From: Rubrivivax sp.
GTDB lineage: Bacteria; Pseudomonadota; Gammaproteobacteria; Burkholderiales; Burkholderiaceae_C
Length of the DNA stretch: 37,732 nucleotides
Reading direction: 5' to 3'
NCBI GenBank assembly: GCA_030653505.1
Contig: JAURZK010000031.1
Span: 1 to 37,732 of the forward strand
Shown here: piece after piece, positions 8,820-16,635 of the stretch
Layout: each line of letters opens with the position of its first letter
How positions within the stretch are numbered: position 1 is the stretch's first letter
Position numbers and translations under genes: made by a program
Notes under the pieces: model-generated
What the model saw: only the letters and a program-made list of their open reading frames with translations
Database searches by the model: none
What the model was told of the DNA's origin: nothing

Positions 8820-9048
8820 CCGTTCAGCTCCAAGGTCAAAGGCGCCAAGGAAGATCCCTGAACGGCAGCCGCCAAACGCAACGCAAAAGATTCAGTTTAG
8901 ATGTCTTTATGTGGCTCCCGAGACCATGGGATGGGGAGTGTGCAAGTTCGCACAGACGGCCCATCGATGCCGCGGTAGGCGCTGCCCGACCCGGAGCAGG
9001 GCGCCCGCAGCGGCAAGTGTCTTGACGAAGATGGATGCGCTCGCGAGT
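8820..9048. promoter_or_regulatory. Intergenic region expected to hold the regulator promoter
   Basis: These 229 bases contain no credible gene. The 8875-8925 part is noticeably richer in A and T than its surroundings, as expected for the promoter of the minus-strand regulator. No hexamer pair with good spacing stood out, so the promoter itself is not placed. Confidence 0.35.
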
Positions 9049-10086
9049 TCAGGGCGCAACTTCGGTGGTGCCCAGCACCACGCCTTCGTATTCGTGCAGC
9101 GAAGGCAGTCCGCCGGTATGCAGGAACAGCACCCGCTCGCCGGCGCGCAGGCAGCCTTCACGCGCCAGGCCGATCAGCCCGGCCATCACCTTGCCGGTGT
9201 AGACGGGGTCGAGCAGCAGGCCTTCGGTGCGCGCGGCCAGCTGCACGGCTTCCACCATGCGGGCGTTGGGCATCGAATACTTGGGCTGCCAGTAACCGCC
9301 CACGCTGACCACCTTCTCGCGCGGCACGGTCATGCCCAGCCCCAGCAGGTCGCACACGGCCTGTGCTTCCTTGTGCACGAGCGGGTCCTGGTCGGCGGGG
9401 TCGCGGCTGACGCCGATGCCGGTGATGGGGATGGCAATGCGGTTGCCGAGGAAACCGGCCAGCAGCCCGCCATGCGTGCCCGAACTGCCCGAGCCGACGA
9501 TGACCTGGTCGAAACTCAGGCCCTGCTCGAACGTCTGCTGCTGCAGTTCCTGCGCGCAGGCCACGTAGCCCAGGCCACCGAGCGCGTTGCTGCCGCCGCC
9601 GGGAATGATGTAGCCCTTGCGCCCCAGCGCCGCCAGCTCGTCGGCCATGGCCTGCATTGCCGGCGCCATGGCGGTGCCGGCGGGCACGACGCTGAGCGCT
9701 TCCACGCCCATCAGGCGGAACATGAAGTGGTTGCCGCTGGCATCTTCATGGAAGCTGCCGGGCACCCGTTCCTCGATGACGAAGCGGCACTGCAGCCCTT
9801 CCTTCACCGCCGCGGCCAGCGTGATGCGGCAGTGGTTGCTTTGCGGTGCGCCGCAGGTGATCAGCGTGTCGGCACCCTGGGCCAGCGCGTCGGCCACCAG
9901 GAACTCGAGCTTGCGTGTCTTGTTGCCGCCGGGGAAGAGGCCCAGCATGTCGTCGCGCTTGACCCAGACCTCGGGGCCACGGCCGCCGGGGCAGCTGGTG
10001 GCGAGTGCGGCGCTGAAACGTGGCAGCGGCTCGATCGGCGTGTGGAAGGGGGTGTAGCGGCGGCGGGGGAAGCGGGAGAGGTCCAT
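9049..10086 (-). CDS. PLP-dependent D-cysteine desulfhydrase / L-cysteate sulfo-lyase family enzyme
   Basis: 345 residues of the ACC deaminase/D-cysteine desulfhydrase fold. The PLP lysine is K56 in GGNKTRKLEF, the substrate loop is QSNH (82-85), and the glycine-rich phosphate loop is GSGSSGTHGG. The C-terminal signature LLDPVYTGKVMAGL is conserved. Known members release H2S and ammonia from D-cysteine, or sulfite and ammonia from L-cysteate (CuyA). The opening FPRRRYTPFHTPIEPLPR and the CGAPQSNHCR...VKEGL stretch look to me closer to CuyA than to E. coli DcyD, but this is from memory. ATG 10086 gives the family N-terminus; an ATG at 10143 adds 19 unrelated residues. It stands alone, after a repeat/terminator element. 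Confidence 0.82.
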   Translation of the reverse strand: MDLSRFPRRRYTPFHTPIEPLPRFSAALATSCPGGRGPEVWVKRDDMLGLFPGGNKTRKLEFLVADALAQGADTLITCGAPQSNHCRITLAAAVKEGLQCRFVIEERVPGSFHEDASGNHFMFRLMGVEALSVVPAGTAMAPAMQAMADELAALGRKGYIIPGGGSNALGGLGYVACAQELQQQTFEQGLSFDQVIVGSGSSGTHGGLLAGFLGNRIAIPITGIGVSRDPADQDPLVHKEAQAVCDLLGLGMTVPREKVVSVGGYWQPKYSMPNARMVEAVQLAARTEGLLLDPVYTGKVMAGLIGLAREGCLRAGERVLFLHTGGLPSLHEYEGVVLGTTEVAP

Positions 10087-10168
10087 GTTGAGTAGTGACT
10101 GCCGTGATGTGTGGTCTTCGACCGATGATGGACGCTGGCGCACCGACCAAGCTTCCCGCCACGGAACC

Positions 10169-10233
10169 GGCTCTGCCGGGCCGTTGGCGGACGGCCCCCT
10201 CGGGGGGTAGCGAGCGCTAGCGGGCTTGGGGGG
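10169..10233. repeat. GC-rich intergenic repeat with CCCCCTCGGGGG hairpin
   Basis: The stretch holds GGCTCTGCCGGGCCGTTGGC, then CCCCCTCGGGGGG, then AGCGAGCGCTAGCG and GGGCTTGGGGGG. It ends exactly at the stop codon of the SRPBCC gene. The C5/G6 block forms a short hairpin, so it may end the minus-strand WS/DGAT-SRPBCC transcript. Elements of this composition recur between genes in Burkholderiales genomes (established knowledge). Only one copy is present in this window. Confidence 0.6.
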
Positions 10234-10704
10234 TTAAATCTCTCCGCCGAAATGCTTGATGAGATTGTCGATGTACTTCTCGACGAGCTTCTCGAATTCC
10301 CCGGCGACGATGGGCACCACCACCATCTTCATGAGCCCCGGCAGCGCCACGTCGACGGTGCCGAAGACCTTGAACTCGATGGCCGTGCCCTTCTTCGTCT
10401 CGGCCAGCTTCCAGCTGCCGCTGACGAGCGCATTGCCCTCGCCCTTCACCGGCGTCCAGACCACCGTGCCCTTCTTGCGGTCGGCCACGTACTTGCTGGC
10501 GTAGACGGTCTGGATGTTCACCTGCTGCGTGCCCACTTTCTGCATCGCCCAGCGGTAGACACCCTGCCCCAGGTCGGTGAGCTTGTCGACCTTGGGAAAG
10601 TGGCTGGCCGACTTCGGCACGTCGGACACGAGGTCGAAGACTTCCTTGATCGGCGCCTTGACGGTGAATTCGTAGCCGAGGTCGATGTCGACGGTGATGG
10701 CCAT
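10234..10704 (-). CDS. SRPBCC-fold (START/polyketide-cyclase-like) protein
   Basis: 156 residues covering one SRPBCC domain: an N-terminal beta strand (VDIDLGYEFTVKAP), the IKEVFDLVSDVPKSASHFPKV helix segment, a run of antiparallel strands, and a long C-terminal helix (FEKLVEKYIDNLIKHF). Such proteins bind hydrophobic ligands in a deep cavity. GAAGGA nine bases upstream supports ATG 10704. It follows the WS/DGAT gene by 45 bp on the same strand, which suggests a role with lipids, for example lipid binding or transfer. That role is inference from context only; no catalytic residues are evident. Confidence 0.82.
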   Translation of the reverse strand: MAITVDIDLGYEFTVKAPIKEVFDLVSDVPKSASHFPKVDKLTDLGQGVYRWAMQKVGTQQVNIQTVYASKYVADRKKGTVVWTPVKGEGNALVSGSWKLAETKKGTAIEFKVFGTVDVALPGLMKMVVVPIVAGEFEKLVEKYIDNLIKHFGGEI

Positions 10705-10749
10705 GGTCTGCGGTCCTTCGTGTTCGATGGCGTTGGGATTGCGGCGGTG

Positions 10750-12189
10750 CTACTCGATTTCGGGCCCGCCCCAGGGCAGCATCAGCGACACCAGCAGCAG
10801 CTTCTCGAACTCGGGGGCGAAGCGCTGGATGATGTTGTCGGGGTCGGGGCAGAGCTTGGCGTCGGTGATGAGGCCGAACTGCACACCGCCGCCGTAGCTC
10901 AGGATGCTCAGGCCCATGCCCACCTCGCCCGAAGCCGGCACCCAGAACATGCTCTGCCGCATCGTGCTGCCGCACAGCGTCAGCTGCGTGGCCGGGCCGG
11001 GCACGTTGGTCATCACCGCGGTGGTCTTCTTCGCGAACAGGCCCAGCACGGCGTCCTGCACCGGCTTGATGAACAGGCCCGTCATGGCCAGGATCGCAAA
11101 GGCCAGCAGCGGCTGGTAGCTGCCCTTGAGCTCGGCCATGCGCGCGTGCACGGCGTAGACACGTTCCACCGGGTTGCTGATGCCGATGGGCAGCACCAGC
11201 GGTGCCAGGCCGAAGCGGTTGCCCAGCTTCCACGCGTCTTCCAGCGGGCGCAGGTTCACCGGCACCATGGCGCGGATCTCCTTGCCGGTGGGGTCGTCAC
11301 CGCGCTCGGCCAGGTAGCCGCCGATGGCGCCGGCGGCACAGGCCAGCAGCACGTCGTTGACCGAGCAGTTCAGCGCCTTGCCGACAATCTTCACCACGTC
11401 CAGCGGTATCGGCTCGCTCCAGGCCACCACCTTGCGGCCCATCGGCTTGCCCTTCAGCAGGGTCGGCGAGTCGTCGGGCATCAGCGCGAAGGCGGCCACG
11501 TCCTTCAGCACCTGCGCGCCGGTGCGCACCATCTCGGCGCTGCCCTGCGCCGGCTCACCCGGGTGCGACAGCAGTTCCAGCGACTTGGCGATGCCGCTGC
11601 CGTACATGCCGATGGCCTTCACCGTCAGCTCGGTCAGCGGCTTGAGCACGGCGTCGGCCAGCCAGTCACCTTCGTGGGTGTCTTCCAAAGGCGCACGGCG
11701 GCGGCGCCTGGGCGGGTCGTTGCCGCCGTCGGTGATGGACAACACCACCGCAGTCAGCGCGATGCCGTCGCCGATGCAGTGGTGGATGCGCACCACCACC
11801 GCGCTGCCGCCTTCGTAGTGCTCGATGAAGTGGAATTGCCACAGCGGCCGCGTGTGGTCCAGCGGCGTCGTGGCCAGTTCGCCGCACAGCGCCTTCAGCG
11901 CGTCGCGATCGCTCTGGCCCTTTTCGCGTGCCAGCGCGATGGGCTTGACGTGGTGGTCGATGTCGAAGGCCTCGTCGGCCACCCACGAAGCCCCCGTCGC
12001 ATCGACCACCGTCTTCTGGCGAAACCGGTCGTACTTCAGCAGCCGCGATTCGACACGTTCACGCAGCGTCTGCAGCGTCAGCGCCGGCGTGAGCAGCCAC
12101 ACGCCGACGATCATCATCAGGTTGACCTCGTTGTCCATGCGCAGCCACGCGGTATCGACCCGCGACATGCGTTCTGCGGCAACGGACAT
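10750..12189 (-). CDS. Wax ester synthase / acyl-CoA:diacylglycerol acyltransferase (WS/DGAT family)
   Basis: 479 residues, normal for bacterial WS/DGAT enzymes, which transfer acyl groups from acyl-CoA to fatty alcohols or diacylglycerol to make storage lipid. The catalytic HHxxxDG motif is present as HHCIGDG (136-142). PLDHTRPLW (109-117) and the N-terminal MSRVDTAWLRMDN motif are also family signatures. The C-terminal DUF1298-type part includes TNVPGPATQLTLCG and LSILSYGGGVQFGLITD. Start ATG 12189 has GGAG seven bases upstream and matches the family start. It begins a probable two-gene operon with the SRPBCC gene and diverges from the acyl-CoA-binding protein gene, which handles its substrate. 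Confidence 0.92.
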   Translation of the reverse strand: MSVAAERMSRVDTAWLRMDNEVNLMMIVGVWLLTPALTLQTLRERVESRLLKYDRFRQKTVVDATGASWVADEAFDIDHHVKPIALAREKGQSDRDALKALCGELATTPLDHTRPLWQFHFIEHYEGGSAVVVRIHHCIGDGIALTAVVLSITDGGNDPPRRRRRAPLEDTHEGDWLADAVLKPLTELTVKAIGMYGSGIAKSLELLSHPGEPAQGSAEMVRTGAQVLKDVAAFALMPDDSPTLLKGKPMGRKVVAWSEPIPLDVVKIVGKALNCSVNDVLLACAAGAIGGYLAERGDDPTGKEIRAMVPVNLRPLEDAWKLGNRFGLAPLVLPIGISNPVERVYAVHARMAELKGSYQPLLAFAILAMTGLFIKPVQDAVLGLFAKKTTAVMTNVPGPATQLTLCGSTMRQSMFWVPASGEVGMGLSILSYGGGVQFGLITDAKLCPDPDNIIQRFAPEFEKLLLVSLMLPWGGPEIE

Positions 12190-12290
12190 GAGGGAACTCC
12201 TGGCGGATACGTTCTGTGAGGGCCGGGGGACGATGCTGGGTAACATGCACCCCGTCAACCAAGGATTTTCACCCACGGGGAGCACGCACC
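12190..12290. promoter_or_regulatory. Divergent promoter region between WS/DGAT and acyl-CoA-binding protein genes
   Basis: Only 101 bases separate the two divergent starts, so the two promoters must lie here or overlap. The visible elements are the two ribosome sites (GGAG for WS/DGAT, GGGGAG for the binding protein). No confident -10/-35 was identified. Confidence 0.45.
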
Positions 12291-12545
12291 ATGGCCAATC
12301 TCAAAGCCGCCTTCGAAGCCGCCGTCGCCGCCAGCAAGCAGTTGCCGGAGAAGCCCGACAACATGACGCTGCTGAGGATCTATTCGCTGTACAAGCAGGC
12401 CACCGAGGGCGACGTCGACGGCAAGCGCCCCGGCTTCACCGACCTGGTGGGCCGCGCCAAGTACGACGCCTGGGCCGCGGTGAAGGGCAAGAGCACCGAC
12501 GACGCGATGCAGGAGTACGTCGATCTCATCGAGTCGCTGAAGTGA
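12291..12545 (+). CDS. Acyl-CoA-binding protein (ACBP)
   Basis: 84 residues, the full length of a single-domain ACBP: four helices with conserved FEAAVAASKQLPEKP, then the YSLYKQATEGDVDGKRPGF core (residues that bind the CoA 3'-phosphate and acyl chain) and AKYDAWAAVKGKS. ACBPs bind long-chain acyl-CoA in the cytosol and present it to acyltransferases. ATG 12291 is preceded by GGGGAG. The gene is divergent from WS/DGAT, which consumes acyl-CoA, and is followed after 22 bp by a solute-binding protein gene on the same strand. ACBP is general in eukaryotes but patchy in bacteria. Confidence 0.95.
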   Translation: MANLKAAFEAAVAASKQLPEKPDNMTLLRIYSLYKQATEGDVDGKRPGFTDLVGRAKYDAWAAVKGKSTDDAMQEYVDLIESLK

Positions 12546-12567
12546 GCACGGGTCGGGTTTGCCGGGC

Positions 12568-13698
12568 ATGAGCACACGCCGACAGACGCTGAAGCACCTG
12601 GCCGGCGCCGCCGCCGCCACGCTGGCCGCACCTGCGCTGGCCCAGGGCGGGCGCCGCATCGTGCTGGGCCAGAGCTGCGCACTCACCGGCCCGGCGGCGC
12701 AGCTGGGCATCCAGATGAACCGCGGCGCGCGCCTGTACTTCGATCGCCTGAACGCCGAAGGGGGCGTGGGCGGCCGCACGGTCGAGATCAAGGCGCTGGA
12801 CGACGGCTACGAGCCCGAGCGCTGCGCCGCCAACACCCGGGCCCTGATCGCCGAGGACGTGTTTGCGCTCTTCGGCTACGTCGGCACGCCCACCGGGCTG
12901 GCGGCGCTGCCGCTGGTCAACGCCAGCGAGGTGCCGCTGCTGGGCATGTTCACCGGTGCCGAGGCGCTGCGCGAGCCCTTCAGCCGCAACATCTTCCACG
13001 TCCGTGCGTCGTACTACGACGAGACGGCGCTCATCGTCAAGCAGCTGACCAACCTGGGCCTGAAGCGCATTGCCGTCTTCCGCCAGAACGACAGCTACGG
13101 CCAGGCCGGGCTGGACGGCGTCAACCGCGCATTGAAGCTGCAGAACCTGCAGCCTACGGGCGTCGGGCTGGTGGAGCGCAACACCGTCGACGTGGCCGCC
13201 GCCGTGCAGGCCATCGTGCCCACGCGGCCCGACGCCGTGGTGCAGATCGGCGCCTACAAGGGCTGCGCCGCCTTCATCCGCGAGGCGCGCAAGGCCGGCT
13301 ACGGCGGCACCTTCTACAACGTCAGCTTCGTCGGCACGCAGGCGCTGGCCGACGAACTGGGCAAGGACGGCCTGGGTGTGGTCGTCAGCCAGGTCATGCC
13401 CTTTCCCTACACGACGACGACGGCGATCGCCCGCGAATACCTCGACGCGGTGAAACGCGCCGGCGGCGACGCCACGGCCAACTACTCCAGCATGGAGGGT
13501 TATGTCTGCGCCAAGGTGCTGGCCGAAGGGCTGCGGCGCGGCGGCGGCGCCACGCGTGACGGGCTGGTCAACGGGCTGGAGTCGCTGCAGCGATTCGATG
13601 TCGGCGGCTACGCGGTGAGCTTCGGCCCGCGCAACCGGCGCGGCTCGAGCTTCGTCGAGCTGTCGATGCTGACGGGCGACGGGAAGGTGCGGCGCTGA
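12568..13698 (+). CDS. Periplasmic Leu/Ile/Val-type ABC substrate-binding protein
   Basis: 376 residues of the type I periplasmic binding fold (LivK/Peripla_BP_6). The signal peptide has paired arginines (STRRQTLKHLAGAAAATLAAPALA), possibly Tat-directed. The mature protein starts with RIVLGQSCALTGPAAQLG and keeps the DDGYEPERC, NDSYGQAGLDG and VSFVGTQAL motifs typical of the family. ATG 12568 has only a weak ribosome site; TTG 12559 is an alternative. No permease or ATPase genes adjoin it, so it is an orphan binding protein, as is common in Burkholderiales. The next gene (SulP) begins at or just after its stop. Ligand unknown. Confidence 0.88.
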   Translation: MSTRRQTLKHLAGAAAATLAAPALAQGGRRIVLGQSCALTGPAAQLGIQMNRGARLYFDRLNAEGGVGGRTVEIKALDDGYEPERCAANTRALIAEDVFALFGYVGTPTGLAALPLVNASEVPLLGMFTGAEALREPFSRNIFHVRASYYDETALIVKQLTNLGLKRIAVFRQNDSYGQAGLDGVNRALKLQNLQPTGVGLVERNTVDVAAAVQAIVPTRPDAVVQIGAYKGCAAFIREARKAGYGGTFYNVSFVGTQALADELGKDGLGVVVSQVMPFPYTTTTAIAREYLDAVKRAGGDATANYSSMEGYVCAKVLAEGLRRGGGATRDGLVNGLESLQRFDVGGYAVSFGPRNRRGSSFVELSMLTGDGKVRR

Positions 13699-15905
13699 GG
13701 CGAGGCTCTGACGGGCCGGGCGCAGGCTGGGCGCGCGAAACGCTGGCCGGCGGCGCGGGCGCGCTGGCCGTGCTGCCGGTGGTGCTCACCCTGGGATTGC
13801 TGGCCTTTGCATCGCTGGGCGCGGTGGCACCGCAGGTCGGCATCTATGCCGCGTTCGTGACCGCCGGTCTCGGCGCCCTGCTGCATGCCACCTTCAGCCG
13901 CACCCGCCTGCCGGTATCGGGGCCGACCTCGGCCACCGCGCTGACGCTCGCCGCCCTCGTCGCCCAGCTGGCGACCGATCCGCGGCTGGCACCAGGCACC
14001 GGTGCCGGCGTGCAGGGCATCGTCGCCCTGTGCGGGCTGGCGCTGCTGCTCAGCGGCGCGCTCCAGGTCGGGTTTGCCCAGCTGGGCCTGGCGCGGTTGG
14101 CCCGTGTCGTGCCGCAGCCGGTGCTGGCGGGCTTCATGAACAGTGCCGCACTGCTCATCGTGCTGTCGCAGCTGCCGCTGCTGCTCGACCTGCCGCTGGG
14201 GTCCCGGCCCGGCTTCGACACCCTGCGCCTGGCCCATCCGTGGGCGCTGGCGCTGGGTCTGGGCACGGCAGTCGGCATCTGGCTGCTCGCGCGGGGCTGG
14301 CCGCGGCTGCCCGCGCCCTTGCTGGGGCTGCTGGCCGGCACGGCGGTGCACGCGTTGTGCTCCGCGCTGGGTGGCGCGCCGTCGCTCGGCGCCAACATCG
14401 GCCAGCTGCCTTCTGCCTGGCCCTGGCCCCCGGCCCTGCTGCCGCTGCTGTCACCGTCCGGCTTCGCCCTGCTGCAGGACAACGCCGCACCGGTGCTGGT
14501 GACCGCGCTGGCACTGGCCGCCCTGGGTGCCCTGGAGTCGTCGCTGAACCTGCGTGCGATGGACCAGCTGTTCAACGACCGGCACAAACCCCGGCGCGAA
14601 CTGATCGCCGTGGGCTGCGCCAACATGGCCTGCGGCCTGTTCGGCGGCCTGCCGCTGGCAGCCACCCGCACGCGGGCCCTGGCGACCGTGCAGGCGGGCG
14701 GGCGCGGCCGACCCGCCGCGCTGGTGGGCGCGGCGGCGCTGGGCTTGCTGTACGTGGCGGGTGGCCCCTTGCTGGCCGTGCTGCCGCTGCCGGTGCTGGC
14801 TGGCGTGATGCTGGTGGTGGCCTTGGGCCTGGCCGACCGCTGGACGGGCCGGCTGCTGGCACGCTGGTGGGCCGGCGACCGCTCACGCGATCTCGCGCTG
14901 GGCTTGGGCGTGACGGCACTGGTCGTCGGCACCACGCTGTGGAAGGGCATGCCCGCGGGCATCGGGCTGGGCGTGCTGTTGTCGCTGTTGGCCTTCGCCT
15001 GGCGCATGAACCGCTCGCTGGTGCACGACCGTTACCTGGCGTCGGCGCGGCCGTCGCGGCGCATCTACCCGGCGTCCGTCGAGGCGCGGCTGCGCCCGCT
15101 GCGCGAGGGCATCGTCGTCTTCGAACTCGACGGCGCGCTGTTCTTCGGCAGCGGCGACCGGCTGCTCGACGAGGCCGACGCGCTGGACGCGGGCTGCCGC
15201 TGCCTGGTGCTCGACCTGCGCCGGGTGAACGCCATCGACGAGTCGGGTGCCATGGCCGTGCAGAGTGTCGTGGGGCGGGCCCGCGGGCGCGGCATCCTGG
15301 TCGAGCTGGCGGGGCTGAGCGAGGGCTCGGCGCCTGCGCTGGCCCTGCAGACCTTCGGGCCGGCGCTGACGCACTGGCCCGACGCCGACCGTGCCATCGA
15401 GGCCGCCGAACAGCACCTGCTCACCCAGACCGAGGGTGCCGGCGACGTGCGTGCGATGGCCGAGGTGCCGCTGGCCGAGGCATCGTTGCTGGCGGGCCTG
15501 GACACCACGGAGGTGGCGGTGGTCGCCGCGCGGCTGCTGCCCAGGCACCTGGAGACCGGCGAGGTCCTGTTCGCCGAAGGTGAGCCGGGTGACCGGCTCT
15601 ATGTGCTGAGCCGGGGCTCGGTGAGCATCCTCAGCGCGCCCGACCGGGCCGGCCGCACGCAGCGCTATCTCAGCGTCTCGCCGGGCATGATGATCGGCGA
15701 GACGGCGATGCTCGACGGTGGCGGCCGCACGGCCAGCGCGGTGGCCGATGCACCCACCGACGTGCACGCGCTCACGCTCGACGCCCTCGACGCGCTGGGC
15801 CGCAGCCACCCCGAGCTGGCCATCCGGCTGCACCGCAACGTGGCGCGGCACCTGTCGCAGCGCCTGCGCGGCGCGGCAGGCGCCTGGCGCACCAGCGCGC
15901 GCTAA
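13695..15905 (+). CDS. SulP-family anion transporter fused to STAS and cyclic-nucleotide-binding domains
   Basis: A SulP membrane domain with about 10-12 hydrophobic segments is followed by a STAS domain (VVFELDGALFFGSGDRLL, then LVLDLRRVNAIDESGA). A cNMP-binding domain closes the protein (EVLFAEGEPGDRLYVLSRG, phosphate cassette GETAMLDGGGRTASA). SulP proteins carry sulfate, bicarbonate or other anions. The first ATG/GTG-type start is GTG 13770, yet the upstream reading frame still matches the family (WARETLAGGAGALAVLP). Coding therefore begins further upstream; the only near-start codon there is CTG 13695, overlapping the previous stop as CTGA, with GGGAAGG upstream. The exact start is uncertain. 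The gene is convergent with the end of the cbb operon. Confidence 0.85.
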   Translation: MRRGSDGPGAGWARETLAGGAGALAVLPVVLTLGLLAFASLGAVAPQVGIYAAFVTAGLGALLHATFSRTRLPVSGPTSATALTLAALVAQLATDPRLAPGTGAGVQGIVALCGLALLLSGALQVGFAQLGLARLARVVPQPVLAGFMNSAALLIVLSQLPLLLDLPLGSRPGFDTLRLAHPWALALGLGTAVGIWLLARGWPRLPAPLLGLLAGTAVHALCSALGGAPSLGANIGQLPSAWPWPPALLPLLSPSGFALLQDNAAPVLVTALALAALGALESSLNLRAMDQLFNDRHKPRRELIAVGCANMACGLFGGLPLAATRTRALATVQAGGRGRPAALVGAAALGLLYVAGGPLLAVLPLPVLAGVMLVVALGLADRWTGRLLARWWAGDRSRDLALGLGVTALVVGTTLWKGMPAGIGLGVLLSLLAFAWRMNRSLVHDRYLASARPSRRIYPASVEARLRPLREGIVVFELDGALFFGSGDRLLDEADALDAGCRCLVLDLRRVNAIDESGAMAVQSVVGRARGRGILVELAGLSEGSAPALALQTFGPALTHWPDADRAIEAAEQHLLTQTEGAGDVRAMAEVPLAEASLLAGLDTTEVAVVAARLLPRHLETGEVLFAEGEPGDRLYVLSRGSVSILSAPDRAGRTQRYLSVSPGMMIGETAMLDGGGRTASAVADAPTDVHALTLDALDALGRSHPELAIRLHRNVARHLSQRLRGAAGAWRTSAR

Positions 15906-15985
15906 GCCTGCGCGCCGCGCCGGTGCACTGTTCAACCCTGCATCGCCGGGCGCCTGGGTGCGTCAACCGCCTTGGCTGCGGTGCA

Positions 15986-16615
15986 CTACTTCGCAGCCAG
16001 CGCCTTCTCGATCTGCGCCACCAACGTGGCGCCGGTGGGCGTGACGTTGCTGTCGTAGCTGCCCAGCGGCTTGCCGTCGCGGCCGATCAGGTACTTGTGG
16101 AAGTTCCAGCCCGGCGCCTTGCCGGTGGCCTTGGCCAGTTGAACGAAAAGCGGGTTGGCGGCGGCGCCCTTGACCGAGCTCTTGCCGAACATCGGGAACT
16201 TCACGCCATAGGTGTTGAAGCAGAAATCGGCGATGGCCTTGGCGTCCTCCAGTTCCTGTCCGCCGAAGTCGCCACTGGGAAAGCCCAGCACCACGAGGCC
16301 CTGCGGCCCGTACTTCGTGTGCAGCGCCTCCAGCCCTTCGTACTGCGGCGTGAAGCCGCACTTGCTGGCGGTGTTCACGACCAGCAGCACCTTGCCGGCG
16401 TACTGGCACAGGTTCTGCGGCCTTTCGTCCTGCAGCCGGGGAAAGCTGTGCTGCAGCAGCGCCGGGCAGGCGGCGGTGGCGGCGGCAGGCTGCGCTTGCG
16501 CCATGGTCTGGGCGTGCGCGGGCCGCGCGAGCAGGGCGGCCGTGGCGGCCAGGGCGAAGAGCACTGCCGAGGCGGCAACGAAGGGTGTCAGGGCGCCGGT
16601 GGACTTCGATTTCAT
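15986..16615 (-). CDS. Exported glutathione peroxidase-family protein
   Basis: 209 residues. An N-terminal signal peptide (hydrophobic 11-30, RPAHA cleavage site) precedes a thioredoxin-fold glutathione peroxidase domain. The peroxidatic residue is Cys86 in NTASKCGFTPQYEGLE, not selenocysteine. Trp170-Asn171 (WNFHKYL) are kept. The usual FPCNQFGGQE segment reads FPSGDFGGQE (112-121), so the nearby Cys is Ser114 and the active-site Gln is Asp116. The family reduces hydroperoxides with glutathione or thioredoxin; the periplasmic donor here is unclear. GAGG precedes ATG 16615. The gene starts 20 bp after cbbY on the same strand, so it may be the last gene of the cbb transcript. Confidence 0.87.
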   Translation of the reverse strand: MKSKSTGALTPFVAASAVLFALAATAALLARPAHAQTMAQAQPAAATAACPALLQHSFPRLQDERPQNLCQYAGKVLLVVNTASKCGFTPQYEGLEALHTKYGPQGLVVLGFPSGDFGGQELEDAKAIADFCFNTYGVKFPMFGKSSVKGAAANPLFVQLAKATGKAPGWNFHKYLIGRDGKPLGSYDSNVTPTGATLVAQIEKALAAK

Positions 16616-16635
16616 GGGGCAGGCCTCGGTGGGCT

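Noticed and set aside
15986..16615. Selenocysteine glutathione peroxidase
   Set aside because: The catalytic codon is TGC (Cys86), and there is no in-frame TGA.
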